Origin: Salinispora tropica CNB-440
Lineage (GTDB): Bacteria; Actinomycetota; Actinomycetes; Mycobacteriales; Micromonosporaceae
Direction: 5' to 3'
Length of the DNA: 64,000 nt
Assembly (NCBI RefSeq): GCF_000016425.1
Contig: NC_009380.1
Span: 3,600,144 to 3,664,143, forward strand
Position 1 is the first letter of the stretch; each line of letters starts with the position of its first letter. Below the pieces are notes generated by a model, which worked only from the letters and a program-made list of their open reading frames with translations, had not been told where the DNA came from and ran no database searches. Both the position numbers and the translations under genes were made by a program. Shown here piece after piece: positions 38,426-47,927 of the stretch.

Positions 38426-39613
38426 TCAGGACGGGGGGCGCCACTGGTCGGCGGTCGTGCCGGCGCTGCCCAGCAGTCGGGGGGTGAGGGCGCCGAGGAC
38501 AGCGTCGCGGGCGCGGAGCGCGAGACGACCACGGGCCTGGAGCACCGCCGACATCCGTCGGGTCTGCCGGACCGTCGCCGCCACCCGGGGCCGTCGGATC
38601 CGGTCGTAGGCGACGACCGCGTCCGGCAACCGGGACTCGCGGAGCAGCGCGGCCAGGGTGGCGGCGTCCTCGAAGGCGAGGCAGGCCCCCTGCCCCAGGT
38701 GCGGGGGCATGGCGTGTGCGGCGTCACCGAGCAGCACCGCCCCACCGGGACCGGTGGGGAAGCCGTACGTGCGGGGCAACGGACGCAGCTCGCGGATCTC
38801 CTGCTGGACCAGGTCTGCCGGGTCGGTGGCGTCGAGCAGGTCGGCGATCGGTGCGGGCCAGCCGGTGTACCAGCGACGCAGCAGGGAGAGCTGGATCTCC
38901 GGCGACTCTGGCCGGGGCGCACCGGCGGCGGTGGCCACCCAGTAGATCCCGCCGCGGCTGGAAGCCCCGGAGGAACCCCGTTCGCCCAGCGACACGTAGA
39001 TGAAGCGGTACCCGGCACCGAGGATCTCCCCGGTCGGCGGCAGGTCGGCGGGGAGTTGGGGCGCCCGGTACCACGGGATCACCGCCCGCCACGCGGCCGA
39101 GCCACAGCTGACCACCGCCGCCTCCGGTGCGAGCTGCGCGCGAGCCACGCTGTCGATGCCATCGGCAGCAACCACCAGGTCCGCCTCGTAGGTATACCGG
39201 CCGTCACCGACCGACGGGCGGGCGCCCGACTCCGCGCGAATGGAACGGAGGGTCACGCCGGTCCGCAGCTCGACGCCGTCGCCCAGCCCGGCGATCAGCG
39301 CATCGTGCAGGTCCTCCTGGTGCACCACCACCGGGCTTCGGTCCGCCGCGACCGGGCGGGGCCGCACCAACTGGTGGCCGTCGGGCCGGCGCACCCCGCT
39401 GCTCGCCAACGGCGTGGCGATCGCGTCGAGCCCGGCCCCGAGGCCGAGGGCGCGCAGTGCACGCACCCCGTTGGGCCAGAGCACCACCGCGGTGGGTTCC
39501 GGACGAATCCGGTCAGCTCCCTCAACCAGCGTGACCTGCCAGCCGGAGCGCGCCAACGCGCCCGCGACCGCAAGGCCGCCGACACCGGCGCCGACCACGA
39601 CCGCGCTACGCAT
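38426..39613 (-). CDS. FAD-dependent monooxygenase
   Basis: A 395-residue flavoprotein of the aromatic-ring hydroxylase family (salicylate/PHBH type). Motifs in order: GAGVGGLAVAGAL (FAD ADP-binding), VVAADGIDSVAR (DG motif, FAD and NADPH), VLLGDAAHAMPPHLGQGACLAFEDA (GD motif). There is no membrane segment. Such enzymes hydroxylate phenolic or polyketide-like substrates using NADPH and oxygen; the substrate is not evident here. The start at ATG 39613 gives MRSAVVVGAGVGGL. It follows lgt after 14 bases on the same strand, so they may be co-transcribed, although a functional link is unclear. Confidence 0.92.
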   Translation of the reverse strand: MRSAVVVGAGVGGLAVAGALARSGWQVTLVEGADRIRPEPTAVVLWPNGVRALRALGLGAGLDAIATPLASSGVRRPDGHQLVRPRPVAADRSPVVVHQEDLHDALIAGLGDGVELRTGVTLRSIRAESGARPSVGDGRYTYEADLVVAADGIDSVARAQLAPEAAVVSCGSAAWRAVIPWYRAPQLPADLPPTGEILGAGYRFIYVSLGERGSSGASSRGGIYWVATAAGAPRPESPEIQLSLLRRWYTGWPAPIADLLDATDPADLVQQEIRELRPLPRTYGFPTGPGGAVLLGDAAHAMPPHLGQGACLAFEDAATLAALLRESRLPDAVVAYDRIRRPRVAATVRQTRRMSAVLQARGRLALRARDAVLGALTPRLLGSAGTTADQWRPPS

Positions 39614-39627
39614 GCGGCCCTCCTCGC

Positions 39628-40725
39628 TCAGCTGTCGCGATGGTCGACAGGCCGGGTGGCATCCACCGGCTGGTCGGCGGGCCGGTCGTCACCGGAACTC
39701 CCGCTCTCCGGCCCGGGCGGGGCCTCGCCCGTCTCCTGCCAGTGCCGGAACTGCTCCTCGCCGACGACCTGATAGCCCTCCGGCGCCGCCGGCTGGGCGT
39801 TCGCCTCGCGAGCAGTGAGATCGACCTGCGACACGTCAGACTCGGGGGCGGAGGTCGGCACCGCACGGATCGGGATCAGGTACTCGCGCGGTCCGCGTAC
39901 CCGCACGAAGTAGATCAACGCAGCGAGGAAGACCACCGCCGCGGTCCAGACGTTCAGCCGTACGCCGAGGATCGTGTTCGCCTCGTCGGTGCGGATCATC
40001 TCGATCCAGAACCGGCCGGCCGTGTAGCCCAGCACGTAGAGCGCGAAGGCTCGGCCACGGCCCAGCTTCAGCCGCCGGTCGAGGAGGAAGACGAGGGCGG
40101 CCACACCCAGGTTCCACAGCGCCTCGTAGGCGAAGGTCGGATGGTAGAGACCCGCCTCGAGGATGGGCTTCCCGGCGTCGTCGCGCAGGGCCTGGCCCGT
40201 CTCCGGGTCCATCCGGTGGATCTCCAGGCCCCAGGGCAGAGTGGTGCGCCCGCCGTAGAGCTCGTTGTTGAACCAGTTGCCGAGCCGCCCAATCGCCTGG
40301 GCCAGCGGCAGTCCCGGGGCGAGAGCATCCGCCACCACGGCGAACGGAATACCGAGCTGACGGGCGGCATACCACGCACCAAGCGCGCCACCGGCCACGG
40401 CACCCCAGATACCGAGCCCCCCCTCCCAGATGGCGAACACCTTCAGCGGCTCTCCACCGGTGCCGAAGTACTTCTCTGGTGAGGAGATCACGTGGTAGAT
40501 CCGGGCACCGATGATGCCCGCCGGCACCGCCCACACGGCGATGTCGAGCACCGCCCCCGGCGCCACCCCACGCTGGCGCAGGCGCCGCTCGGTGACCCAG
40601 CAGGCCACCACGATGCCGACGAGAATGCAAAGCGCGTATGCACGAATCGGCACCGGGCCCAGCTGCCACACCGCGGTGGTCGGACTGGGCAGGGCCGCCA
40701 AAGGGGTCTGCGAGGCGAGGGTCAC
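39628..40725 (-). CDS. lgt: Prolipoprotein diacylglyceryl transferase
   Basis: Lgt transfers diacylglycerol from phosphatidylglycerol to the lipobox cysteine of lipoproteins in the membrane, the first step of lipoprotein maturation. The 365-residue protein has about seven hydrophobic helices, the Lgt signature around GRLGNWFNNELYGG (substrate-binding Arg and Asn) and YHPTFAYEALWNL. A hydrophilic Pro/Glu-rich tail of about 80 residues extends past the catalytic core, as in other actinobacteria. GTG 40725 was chosen; no strong ribosome site is seen. It maps downstream of trpA as in other actinobacteria, and LivK is an in-window client. Confidence 0.96.
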   Translation of the reverse strand: MTLASQTPLAALPSPTTAVWQLGPVPIRAYALCILVGIVVACWVTERRLRQRGVAPGAVLDIAVWAVPAGIIGARIYHVISSPEKYFGTGGEPLKVFAIWEGGLGIWGAVAGGALGAWYAARQLGIPFAVVADALAPGLPLAQAIGRLGNWFNNELYGGRTTLPWGLEIHRMDPETGQALRDDAGKPILEAGLYHPTFAYEALWNLGVAALVFLLDRRLKLGRGRAFALYVLGYTAGRFWIEMIRTDEANTILGVRLNVWTAAVVFLAALIYFVRVRGPREYLIPIRAVPTSAPESDVSQVDLTAREANAQPAAPEGYQVVGEEQFRHWQETGEAPPGPESGSSGDDRPADQPVDATRPVDHRDS

Positions 40726-40831
40726 GGGTGAACAGGCTACCGCCGATCGGCCCCGCCGTGGCACCCCGGCCCGGACGGCCGGTGGCGTTCCCCTCCGGAG
40801 ACCGCCGGGCCGGTAGGTGACCGGGGGCGCG

Positions 40832-41635
40832 TCAGGGGGCCGGAGTCCGGACGCCAGCGGCGAGTTCGGCGCTCAGCTCACGCAGGGCGGTCAGGCCCGC
40901 CGGCAGATTCGGAGCATCGAGCAGGCGGCGGATGAGGGCACTGCCGACGATGACACCGTCAGCGAACGAGGAAGCCGTACTGGCCTGCTCTCCGGTGCCG
41001 ATCCCGAGGCCAACGCCGACCGGCAGGTCGGTGACCGCCCGGACGCGGGACACCAGCACCGGAGCCGCCGCCGAGGCCTGCGCACGGGCCCCCGTGACTC
41101 CCATGATCGTAGTCGCGTACACGAACCCCCGGCACTGCTCGACGGTCATGTGCAGCCGAGCGTCAGTGGAGGAGGGCGAGACGAGGAAGGTCCGGTCCAG
41201 CCCGTACGCGTCGGAGGCGGCCAGCCACTCCTGCGCCTCGTCGGGAATCAGGTCGGGCGTGATCAGCCCGGTGCCGCCCGCTGCGGCGAGATCCCGGGCG
41301 AAGGCGTCAACGCCGTACTGCTCGACCGGGTTCCAGTAGGTCATCGTCACCACGGGCGCGCCGGTGGCGGCGACCGCCTCGACGATGCGCAGCGTGTCGG
41401 CGACTCGGACACCGCCGGCCAGGGCGACATCACTGGCCCGTTGGATGACCGGACCGTCCATCACCGGATCAGAGTACGGAATCTCCACCTCGATGACGTC
41501 CACGCCCGCCTCGACCATGGCGGTCATCGCGGCGATGCTGCCCTCGACGGTCGGGAACCCGGCGGGCATACAGCCGACCAGGACGGCTCGGCCCTCGGCC
41601 CGAGCCTGGTCGAACGCGACCCCGATGCGACTCAC
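40832..41635 (-). CDS. trpA: Tryptophan synthase alpha chain
   Basis: TrpA cleaves indole-3-glycerol phosphate and passes indole to TrpB. The 267-residue TIM barrel has VEIPYSDPVMDGP (catalytic Asp in the SDP loop; catalytic Glu in VEI), TYWNPVEQYGVDAF, LITPDLIPDE and GVGLGIGT, a typical set. GTG 41635 lies four bases downstream of the trpB stop with AAGGAG, so it is strongly coupled. Last gene of trpC-trpB-trpA. Confidence 0.97.
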   Translation of the reverse strand: MSRIGVAFDQARAEGRAVLVGCMPAGFPTVEGSIAAMTAMVEAGVDVIEVEIPYSDPVMDGPVIQRASDVALAGGVRVADTLRIVEAVAATGAPVVTMTYWNPVEQYGVDAFARDLAAAGGTGLITPDLIPDEAQEWLAASDAYGLDRTFLVSPSSTDARLHMTVEQCRGFVYATTIMGVTGARAQASAAAPVLVSRVRAVTDLPVGVGLGIGTGEQASTASSFADGVIVGSALIRRLLDAPNLPAGLTALRELSAELAAGVRTPAP

Positions 41636-41639
41636 GCTG

Positions 41640-42872
41640 TCACTCCTTGTCAAGGACGCCGAAGTACCCCCCGGCGGTGTGCACGTCCTTGTCGCCACGG
41701 CCGGAGAGGTTGACCACCACGACCGGCTCCCGGCCCAACTCGGCGGCGAGTTCCGGGGCGATCGCGACCGTGCCGGCCAGCGCATGCGAACTCTCGATCG
41801 CGGGGATGATGCCCTCGGTCCGGCAGAGCAGTTCGAAGGCGGCCATCGCGTCGGCGTCGGTCACCGGCCGGTACGTCGCCCGGCCCGTGTCGTGCAGCCA
41901 GGCATGTTCCGGCCCGACCCCCGGGTAGTCCAATCCGGCCGAGATCGAGTGCGACTCGATGGTCTGACCGTCGGCGTCCTGAAGCACGTAGGTCCGGGTC
42001 CCGTGCAGCACCCCCGAAGTGCCACCAGTGATGCTGGCCGCGTGCCGACCGGTCGCCGGCCCGTCCCCGCCGGCTTCGAAGCCGTACAGGCGCACGCTCG
42101 GGTCGTCGACGAAGGCGTGGAAGACACCGAGCGCGTTGGAGCCGCCGCCGACGCAGGCGGTGACCGCGTCGGGCAGCGCACCGACCAGGTCAAGACACTG
42201 CTGGCGGGCCTCGTCGCCGATGCCGCGGACGAAGTCGCGGACCAGGGCGGGGAAGGGGTGCGGGCCGGCGGCCGTACCGATCAGGTAGTGGGTGCTGTCG
42301 ACGTTGGCAACCCAGTCCCGCATCGCCTCGTTCATCGCGTCCTTGAGGGTGCGTGACCCGGTGGTGACCGGCACCACGGTGGCGCCCAGCATCCGCATGC
42401 GCGCCACGTTCAGCGCCTGCCGTTGGGTGTCCACCTCACCCATGTAGACCACACACTCGAGATCGAACAGGGCGGCAGCGGTGGCGGTGGCCACCCCGTG
42501 CTGACCGGCGCCAGTCTCGGCGATGACGCGCCGCTTGCCCATCCGCTTCGTCAACAACGCCTGGCCGAGCACGTTGCGCACCTTGTGCGCCCCGGTGTGG
42601 TTGAGGTCCTCCCGCTTCAACAGCACCTGGGCGCCAATCTTGGCGGAGAGGCGCCGGGCGGTGTAGAGCAACGAGGGGGCGCCGGCGTAGTCGCGAAGCA
42701 GGGCGGCGAACTCGGTCTGGAACGGCTCGTCCCCCATCGCGGTACGCCAGGCGTCGTCGAGCTCGTCCAACGCGGCCACCAGGGCCTCGGGGACGAACCG
42801 GCCGCCGAAACGGCCGAAATGGCCGGTGGCGTCCGGATAATGGGCGGTAACAGCGGGCGTGTGGACGCTCAT
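41640..42872 (-). CDS. trpB: Tryptophan synthase beta chain
   Basis: TrpB is the PLP enzyme that joins indole and serine. The 410-residue protein has the PLP-lysine in [15 protein letters not shown], the substrate region [18 protein letters not shown], and the phosphate loop GGGSNALG. The N-terminal [20 protein letters not shown] matches TrpB1. ATG 42872 is the start. Adjacent trpA forms the alpha-beta complex with a tunnel. Confidence 0.98.
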   Translation of the reverse strand: MSVHTPAVTAHYPDATGHFGRFGGRFVPEALVAALDELDDAWRTAMGDEPFQTEFAALLRDYAGAPSLLYTARRLSAKIGAQVLLKREDLNHTGAHKVRNVLGQALLTKRMGKRRVIAETGAGQHGVATATAAALFDLECVVYMGEVDTQRQALNVARMRMLGATVVPVTTGSRTLKDAMNEAMRDWVANVDSTHYLIGTAAGPHPFPALVRDFVRGIGDEARQQCLDLVGALPDAVTACVGGGSNALGVFHAFVDDPSVRLYGFEAGGDGPATGRHAASITGGTSGVLHGTRTYVLQDADGQTIESHSISAGLDYPGVGPEHAWLHDTGRATYRPVTDADAMAAFELLCRTEGIIPAIESSHALAGTVAIAPELAAELGREPVVVVNLSGRGDKDVHTAGGYFGVLDKE

Positions 42873-42907
42873 CGCGACTCCCTTCGTTCTAACCGCCCGG
42901 TGCGCGC

Positions 42908-43768
42908 TCAGCGCACCGGACGGGGTGTCGCCGGGTGGTTACCGGCGTTGACCAACTCGGCCACCGCCTCACGGGGACTCTTCTGGGTAACCAGGCCCTC
43001 GCCGACCAAAACCGCGTCGGCACCGGCCGACGCGTACCGGATGAGGTCGTGAGGCCCGCGCACTCCCGACTCAGCGATCTTGACGACGCTGCTGGGCAGG
43101 CCGGGCGCGATCCGTTCGAAGACCGAACGGTCGACCTCCAGCGTACGCAGGTCGCGAGCGTTGACCCCGATCACCTGGGCACCCGCCTCCAACGCCCGGT
43201 CCGCCTCCTCCTCGTCGTGCACCTCGACCAACGCGGTCATGCCCAGCGACTCGATTCGCTCAAGCAAGCCGACCAACACCTTCTGCTCCAACGCCGCCAC
43301 GATCAGCAGCACCAGATCGGCGCCGTGCGCCCGCGCCTCGTGTACCTGGTAGCTGGAGACCACGAAGTCCTTCCGCAGGACCGGAACATCAACCGCGGCA
43401 CGGACGGCAGCGAGATCATCCAGCGAACCACCGAACCAGCGCCCCTCGGTGAGCACGCTGATCGCCCGGGCACCACCGGCGGCGTAGTCGCTGGCCAGAT
43501 CGGACGGGTCGGCGATCTCGGCCAGCTGCCCCTTGGACGGCGAGGAACGCTTCACCTCGGCGACCACCGCCACGCCGGGCCGACGCAGGGCCGCGTACGC
43601 GTCCAGCGGTGGCGGGGCCGCGGCAGCCAGCTCTCGAATGCGCTCCAGCGGGACCTGCTCCTGCCGCCGAGCCACATCCTCGCGTACTCCGGCCAGAATC
43701 TCATCGAGCACGCTGGGCTTCGCCGAACCGGCGTCGCTCCCCTCCGCGTGCGCATGCTCCGCAGTCAC
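42908..43768 (-). CDS. trpC: Indole-3-glycerol phosphate synthase
   Basis: TrpC closes the indole ring from carboxyphenylaminodeoxyribulose phosphate. The 286-residue TIM barrel shows [10 protein letters not shown] (catalytic Lys), [36 protein letters not shown] and [10 protein letters not shown] variable N-terminal extension of about 20 residues precedes the core. GTG 43768 with GGGGAG five bases upstream is preferred over TTG 43771. It is the first gene of trpC-B-A. There is no trpF fusion; PriA is expected to supply that step. Confidence 0.97.
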   Translation of the reverse strand: MTAEHAHAEGSDAGSAKPSVLDEILAGVREDVARRQEQVPLERIRELAAAAPPPLDAYAALRRPGVAVVAEVKRSSPSKGQLAEIADPSDLASDYAAGGARAISVLTEGRWFGGSLDDLAAVRAAVDVPVLRKDFVVSSYQVHEARAHGADLVLLIVAALEQKVLVGLLERIESLGMTALVEVHDEEEADRALEAGAQVIGVNARDLRTLEVDRSVFERIAPGLPSSVVKIAESGVRGPHDLIRYASAGADAVLVGEGLVTQKSPREAVAELVNAGNHPATPRPVR

Positions 43769-44179
43769 CAACGCTCCCCTCTCCGGGCGTCATGGGCCGA
43801 TGCTAGGCGGCGTACCCGATGCAGCCCGCCGGGGGTATGGCGCTTCTCACGAATCGGCTTGCGGCATAATGCCCAACCTCCAGTGAAGGCGAGCTCACAC
43901 ACAGCCATCACCTCCCGGTCGCCGATCGAGGCCGACAATCATCGCCCACAGCCATCCTCGGCATCGACGTCATGCTATCCGGCGAGCTGGGCGTCGACCG
44001 GGAGCCCGGGACGGCGCTGTGAGCAAGCTCAAGGCCAGAGGACTCTTCCCAGGCCAGCGCCGCGGAGGCAGAGTTGACCCGGCGGATACCCCGGCGAAAC
44101 GTGAGTCGACGAGCATTCCCCTCGGGCAGACTCGACCCGGTACCCGCCCGCGCCACCCAAACGATCTTCGGGATTGATC
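43769..44179. other. Divergent intergenic region upstream of trpC
   Basis: About 410 bases between trpC (minus) and the small plus-strand gene. It should hold both promoters. On the minus strand a TAGCAT (fits TANNNT) near 43800-43805 is the best -10, but no matching -35 was found. I looked for a Trp-rich leader peptide with paired hairpins and did not find a convincing one. Short minus-strand frames here lack codon bias. Confidence 0.4.
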
Positions 44180-44413
44180 ATGAGCACTGAGAGCAACGGC
44201 CTCACCACCATCTCCCGTACGGTCGCGTCGCTCGCCGCCGGCGTGGTGCACACTCTCGAACGCGCCGTGGTCGGCGAGGCGCAGATGCGCACCGCACGGG
44301 GCAACGCGTGGGAGGCCGTCTGCGCCGACCGGGCCCGCGCCGACCAGCGGGCTGAGTTGGATCGAATCGTCGCCGAACTCACCACGAACCGCGACTCACG
44401 GCCGACGAGCTGA
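44180..44413 (+). CDS. Small hypothetical protein
   Basis: A 77-residue soluble protein: MSTESNGLTTISRTVAS at the start, then an amphipathic helix region HTLERAVVGEAQMRTARGNAWEAV and a charged tail RADQRAELDRIVAELTT. I do not recognise a family. Third codon positions are almost all G or C, which supports a real gene. ATG 44180 has GGGA nearby. It runs opposite to the trp genes between trpC and the Trp-associated membrane gene; a regulatory or structural role in that context is possible but unsupported. Confidence 0.6.
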   Translation: MSTESNGLTTISRTVASLAAGVVHTLERAVVGEAQMRTARGNAWEAVCADRARADQRAELDRIVAELTTNRDSRPTS

Positions 44414-44447
44414 GTCGGCGGGCTGACTCGACGGGCTGAGTCGGCGG
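44409..44447. repeat. Three tandem 13-base repeats over a stop codon
   Basis: GCTGAGTCGGCGG (44409-44421), GCTGACTCGACGG (44422-44434) and GCTGAGTCGGCGG (44435-44447). The first copy includes the stop codon of the small gene. Probably slippage-derived. Confidence 0.8.
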
Positions 44448-44513
44448 GCGAGACCGCGGCCAGCGGCGCCTCGGCGGCTACCTGCGGACGCGACTCCCTC
44501 CCGGGTGGCGGCA

Positions 44514-45080
44514 TCAGTCTTCCGTCGGATCCGCACCCCGATCCAACGCGTCCCACGCGTCGCGGGCACTCCGGCCCTGCGCCGGGCCGGTCGCCGGCCC
44601 CGCCGACCGCTCGTACCGAGCGCCCATCACCGACCATCGGTCTCCCCGGGCCGCGGTCAGCACGCCGGCAGCCGCGGCGCACCCACCGCCGAGCAGGCAG
44701 AGCAGCGGCCACTGCCGACTGACCGCGCCGGTGAACCCCGCGAGCAGGCCATATCCGCCACCAGCCGCCAACGCCACGGCAAGCCCGGTCAGCACGCCGC
44801 CCAGAAGCCGCCGTACCCGCCCCCGGGTGGCCAGCACCGCGCCCCATCCGGCGAGCGCGACCAGGGCCAGTGCGGGCAGCCAGGGAAGCAGCTCCGCACC
44901 GGTGCGGGCAGCACGGAGCGGTGGCAACGGGGCGGGGCGGGGCGCCAGCTCGACCACCCAGGCCCGGGTCACCGCCCACATCGACAAACCCGCTCCGGCT
45001 ACCCCGAGAAGCATGGCGTAGACCAGTTCCCGCCGGCCGGCCTGGTGCCGTTCCGGGCTTACCTCATCCCGGGCGCTCAC
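44514..45080 (-). CDS. Trp biosynthesis-associated membrane protein
   Basis: A 188-residue membrane protein with four hydrophobic helices, matching the Trp_oprn_chp/TIGR02234 family that is found only next to trpE or trpC in actinobacteria. Helix 1 begins ELVYAMLLGVAGAGL; a W-rich AVTRAWV motif lies between helices 1 and 2. The exact function is unknown; regulation of, or transport by, the Trp pathway is presumed. ATG 45080 overlaps the trpE stop by four bases (ATGA), so it is the last gene of hisI-trpE-this gene. Confidence 0.9.
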   Translation of the reverse strand: MSARDEVSPERHQAGRRELVYAMLLGVAGAGLSMWAVTRAWVVELAPRPAPLPPLRAARTGAELLPWLPALALVALAGWGAVLATRGRVRRLLGGVLTGLAVALAAGGGYGLLAGFTGAVSRQWPLLCLLGGGCAAAAGVLTAARGDRWSVMGARYERSAGPATGPAQGRSARDAWDALDRGADPTED

Positions 45081-46630
45081 CGGGCCGCACGCAGGGTCTC
45101 GGCCGCGGCGACAGCAGCCAGCACGGCGGCAGCCTTGTTCCGCGTCTCCTGCTCCTCGGCGGCCGGGTCCGAATCCGCCACTACGCCCGCGCCGGCCTGC
45201 ACGTAGGCACGCCCGCGCTGGATCAGTGCGGTACGGATCGCGATCGCCATGTCGAGGTCACCGCCGAAACCGAAGTAGCCCACGGTGCCGCCGTAGAGCC
45301 CACGCCGTACCGGCTCCAACTCTTCGATCAACTCCATCGCCCGCACCTTGGGGGCTCCGGAGAGGGTGCCCGCCGGGAAGGTCGCGACGAGCGCGTCAAA
45401 GGCGGTGCGGTCCTCGGCGAGCGCGCCGACCACCGTGGAGACGATGTGCATCACGTGGCTGTACCGCTCGATCATGGCGAACTCGGGTACCTCGACCGTG
45501 CCGGGTCGGCAGACCCGCCCCAGATCGTTGCGGCCAAGGTCCACCAGCATCACGTGCTCCGAGCGTTCCTTGGGGTCGGCGAGCAGCTCGGCGGCGAGCT
45601 GGGCGTCGGCCTCCGGTGAGCCGCCACGCGGCCGGGTGCCGGCGATCGGATGCAGCAGGGCACGCCGCTGCCCGTCCGCCTCGGTGGACACCTTCAGGTG
45701 CGCCTCGGGAGACGAGCCGACGATGTCGAAGCCGTCGAAGCGCAGCAGGTACATGTACGGGCTGGGGTTGGTGGTCCGCAACACCCGGTACACATCGAGC
45801 GGGTCGGCGTCGGTCTCCCGTTCAAAGCGCTGTGCAAGCACGATCTGGAAGCACTCACCGGCACGGATCGCCTCCTTGGCCGCCAGCACCGCCGTCTGGT
45901 AACCGCCCGCGGGCGTACGGCAGAGCACGTCACCGACGGGCGCCCGGCCAACGGTGGAGGCCATCGGCGGAATCGGCCGGGACAGCGCGGCGGTCATCGC
46001 GTCCAGCCGTCCGACCGCGTGGTGGTACGCCGCGGTGACCGCCACCGCCCGATCCGGCGCCTCCGGCGGCGGCAGGACGGCGTTGGCCACCAGGAGCGCC
46101 GAGCCGTCGTAGTGGTCGAGCACCACCAGATCAGTGGCGAGCATCATCCCCAGCGCGGGCAGGCCGAGGTCGTCCTCGGTGCGCTCGGGCAGCCGCTCGA
46201 AGTGCCGGACCAGGTCGTACCCGAGGTAGCCGACCATGCCGCCGGTCAGCGGCGGCAGCCCGACGGTGTCATCGGGAGGTGGGCCGGCGAGGGCGGCGAC
46301 GGTGTCCCGAAGCACCGCGACCGGGTCGCCGCCGGCGGGTAGCCCCGCCGGCGGCTGACCCGTCCACACCGCGACGCCGTCGCGTTCGGTCAGGGTGGCC
46401 GCGCTACGGACACCGATGAAGGAGTACCGGGACCAGGTCATGCCGGTTGAACCGACGCCCTGCTCGGCGGATTCGAGGAGGAAGCTGCCCGGACCACCGG
46501 CCAGCTTGCGGTAGACACCGACCGGCGTCTCCGCGTCGGCGAGCAGCCGCCGGGTGACCGGCACGACCCGCCGCCCGGCGGCCTGTTCGGCGAAGGTCGT
46601 CGCGTCCGGACGGACGGTGCCGTCGGTCAT
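45077..46630 (-). CDS. trpE: Anthranilate synthase component I
   Basis: Makes anthranilate from chorismate and ammonia, the committed step to tryptophan. The 517-residue protein has the N-terminal feedback site region (LLESAEQ element: [11 protein letters not shown]), and the C-terminal chorismate-binding domain with [22 protein letters not shown] and [19 protein letters not shown]. There is no fused glutaminase, so a separate TrpG/PabA is needed; none is in the window. ATG 46630 overlaps the hisI stop (ATGA). Presence of the LLES motif suggests inhibition by tryptophan. Confidence 0.97.
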   Translation of the reverse strand: MTDGTVRPDATTFAEQAAGRRVVPVTRRLLADAETPVGVYRKLAGGPGSFLLESAEQGVGSTGMTWSRYSFIGVRSAATLTERDGVAVWTGQPPAGLPAGGDPVAVLRDTVAALAGPPPDDTVGLPPLTGGMVGYLGYDLVRHFERLPERTEDDLGLPALGMMLATDLVVLDHYDGSALLVANAVLPPPEAPDRAVAVTAAYHHAVGRLDAMTAALSRPIPPMASTVGRAPVGDVLCRTPAGGYQTAVLAAKEAIRAGECFQIVLAQRFERETDADPLDVYRVLRTTNPSPYMYLLRFDGFDIVGSSPEAHLKVSTEADGQRRALLHPIAGTRPRGGSPEADAQLAAELLADPKERSEHVMLVDLGRNDLGRVCRPGTVEVPEFAMIERYSHVMHIVSTVVGALAEDRTAFDALVATFPAGTLSGAPKVRAMELIEELEPVRRGLYGGTVGYFGFGGDLDMAIAIRTALIQRGRAYVQAGAGVVADSDPAAEEQETRNKAAAVLAAVAAAETLRAAR

Positions 46631-47067
46631 GACCGGGCCTGCCGTTCGCCGGACACGCCGGTGACCGGCAGGTTGTTGTGGAAGCAGGTTCGCCGACCGG
46701 TATGACACGCCGGGCCGACCTGGTCGACGTCGACCAGCAGGGCGTCTCCGTCACAGTCGAGGGCGACGGCGCGGACGTACTGATGATGTCCGGAGGTCGC
46801 GCCCTTGACCCAGTACTCACCGCGGCTGCGGGACCAGTAGGTGGCCCGGCCGGTGGTCAGCGTCCGGTGTAGCGCCTCGTCGTCCATCCAGGCGAGCATC
46901 AACACCTCGGTGGAGCCGTACTGGCGGACCACCGCGGCGAGGAGCCCATCGGACGTACGGCGCAGGCGCGCGGCGATGGCCGGGTCCAGGTGGGACGGCC
47001 GGGCCGGACCGCCGCTCGGGTCGGAGCCGGGCAGGGCGCCGGGCGACGGCGCGTCAGGTACGGGCAT
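46627..47067 (-). CDS. hisI: Phosphoribosyl-AMP cyclohydrolase
   Basis: Opens the adenine ring of phosphoribosyl-AMP in histidine synthesis. The 146-residue single-domain protein (no HisE fusion) has [27 protein letters not shown] and the zinc-binding [13 protein letters not shown] and [11 protein letters not shown] segments. ATG 47067 gives a Pro/Gly-rich N-terminus of about 35 residues before the core; a later start is possible but less likely. First gene of hisI-trpE-membrane protein. Divergent from an ABC operon. Confidence 0.96.
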   Translation of the reverse strand: MPVPDAPSPGALPGSDPSGGPARPSHLDPAIAARLRRTSDGLLAAVVRQYGSTEVLMLAWMDDEALHRTLTTGRATYWSRSRGEYWVKGATSGHHQYVRAVALDCDGDALLVDVDQVGPACHTGRRTCFHNNLPVTGVSGERQARS

Positions 47068-47119
47068 AGTCACCCATTCTCCGATACCGGACGGGCGGGT
47101 GATGGGGCACCCGTGCGCC

Positions 47120-47149
47120 TTGCTCACCCACCGGAATTTCACCTACCGT
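47120..47149 (+). promoter_or_regulatory. Candidate promoter of the ABC-2/TetR operon
   Basis: TTGCTC (47120-47125) and TACCGT (47144-47149) with an 18-base spacer, about 40 bases before the ATPase start. It lies in the divergent region shared with hisI, where the TetR protein of the operon may bind. Confidence 0.35.
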
Positions 47150-47189
47150 TGAGTTCATCAGGCGAGTGACCTACCACGGAGGTGCACGG

Positions 47190-47927
47190 GTGCAGGACGC
47201 CATCGTCATTCGTGACCTGGTTGTCGACCGGGGCGGGCGACGGGTACTACACGGAATCGACGCCACCGTTCCGTCAGGGACGGTGACCGGCCTACTCGGG
47301 CCGAGCGGCAGCGGAAAGACCACCCTCCTACGGGCGCTGGTCGGGGTGCAGGTCGTCACCGCCGGCACGGTCACCGTCCTGGGCCACCCGGCCGGCGCCC
47401 CACAGCTACGCCGCCGCGTCGGCTACCTGACCCAGGCACCAAGCATCTACGCCGACCTGACCGTCCAGGAGAACGCCCGCTACTTCGCCGCCCTACAGGG
47501 GCGGGGCACCGCCGAGGCGGACCGGGCCGTGACCGACGTCGGGCTGCGTGCAGCCGCCGGCCAGCTGGTCGCCACCCTCTCCGGCGGCCAGCGCAGCCGC
47601 GCCTCGCTGGCCTGCGCGCTGGTCGGCGATCCCGAGCTGCTCGTGCTCGACGAACCGACCGTCGGTCAGGATCCCGTGCTGCGGGCTGAGCTCTGGGCCC
47701 GGTTCCACGCGATGGCCGCGGCCGGCACCACCCTGCTCATCTCCAGCCACGTGATGGACGAGGCCGCCCGCTGCGACCGGCTCCTGCTGATTCGCGAGGG
47801 GCGACTGATCGCGGACGACACACCAGCGGCGGTACGCGCGGCGACCGGCGTGGACGACCTGGAGGAGGCGTTCCTGCGAATGATCCAGGAAAGCGAGAGC
47901 GGTACGGCCGGGCGGGAGACATCGTGA
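47190..47927 (+). CDS. ABC transporter ATP-binding protein
   Basis: A 245-residue ATPase of the ABC-2 drug-efflux type. Walker A GPSGSGKTTLL, Q-loop LTQAPS, signature TLSGGQRSRAS, Walker B LLVLDEPTVGQDP and H-loop ISSHVMDEA are intact. GTG 47190 is preceded by GGAGG at seven bases, better than GTG 47166. The stop overlaps the permease start (GTGA), and a TetR gene follows, making a self-contained efflux cassette. The substrate is unknown. Confidence 0.93.
   Translation: MQDAIVIRDLVVDRGGRRVLHGIDATVPSGTVTGLLGPSGSGKTTLLRALVGVQVVTAGTVTVLGHPAGAPQLRRRVGYLTQAPSIYADLTVQENARYFAALQGRGTAEADRAVTDVGLRAAAGQLVATLSGGQRSRASLACALVGDPELLVLDEPTVGQDPVLRAELWARFHAMAAAGTTLLISSHVMDEAARCDRLLLIREGRLIADDTPAAVRAATGVDDLEEAFLRMIQESESGTAGRETS

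Noticed and set aside
43769..44179. Trp attenuator with leader peptide before trpC
   Set aside because: No short frame with clustered Trp codons followed by alternative hairpins could be found.
44029..44979. A 316-codon minus-strand frame across the small gene and Trp membrane gene
   Set aside because: It overlaps two better-supported genes in other frames and has low-complexity Gly/Arg composition.
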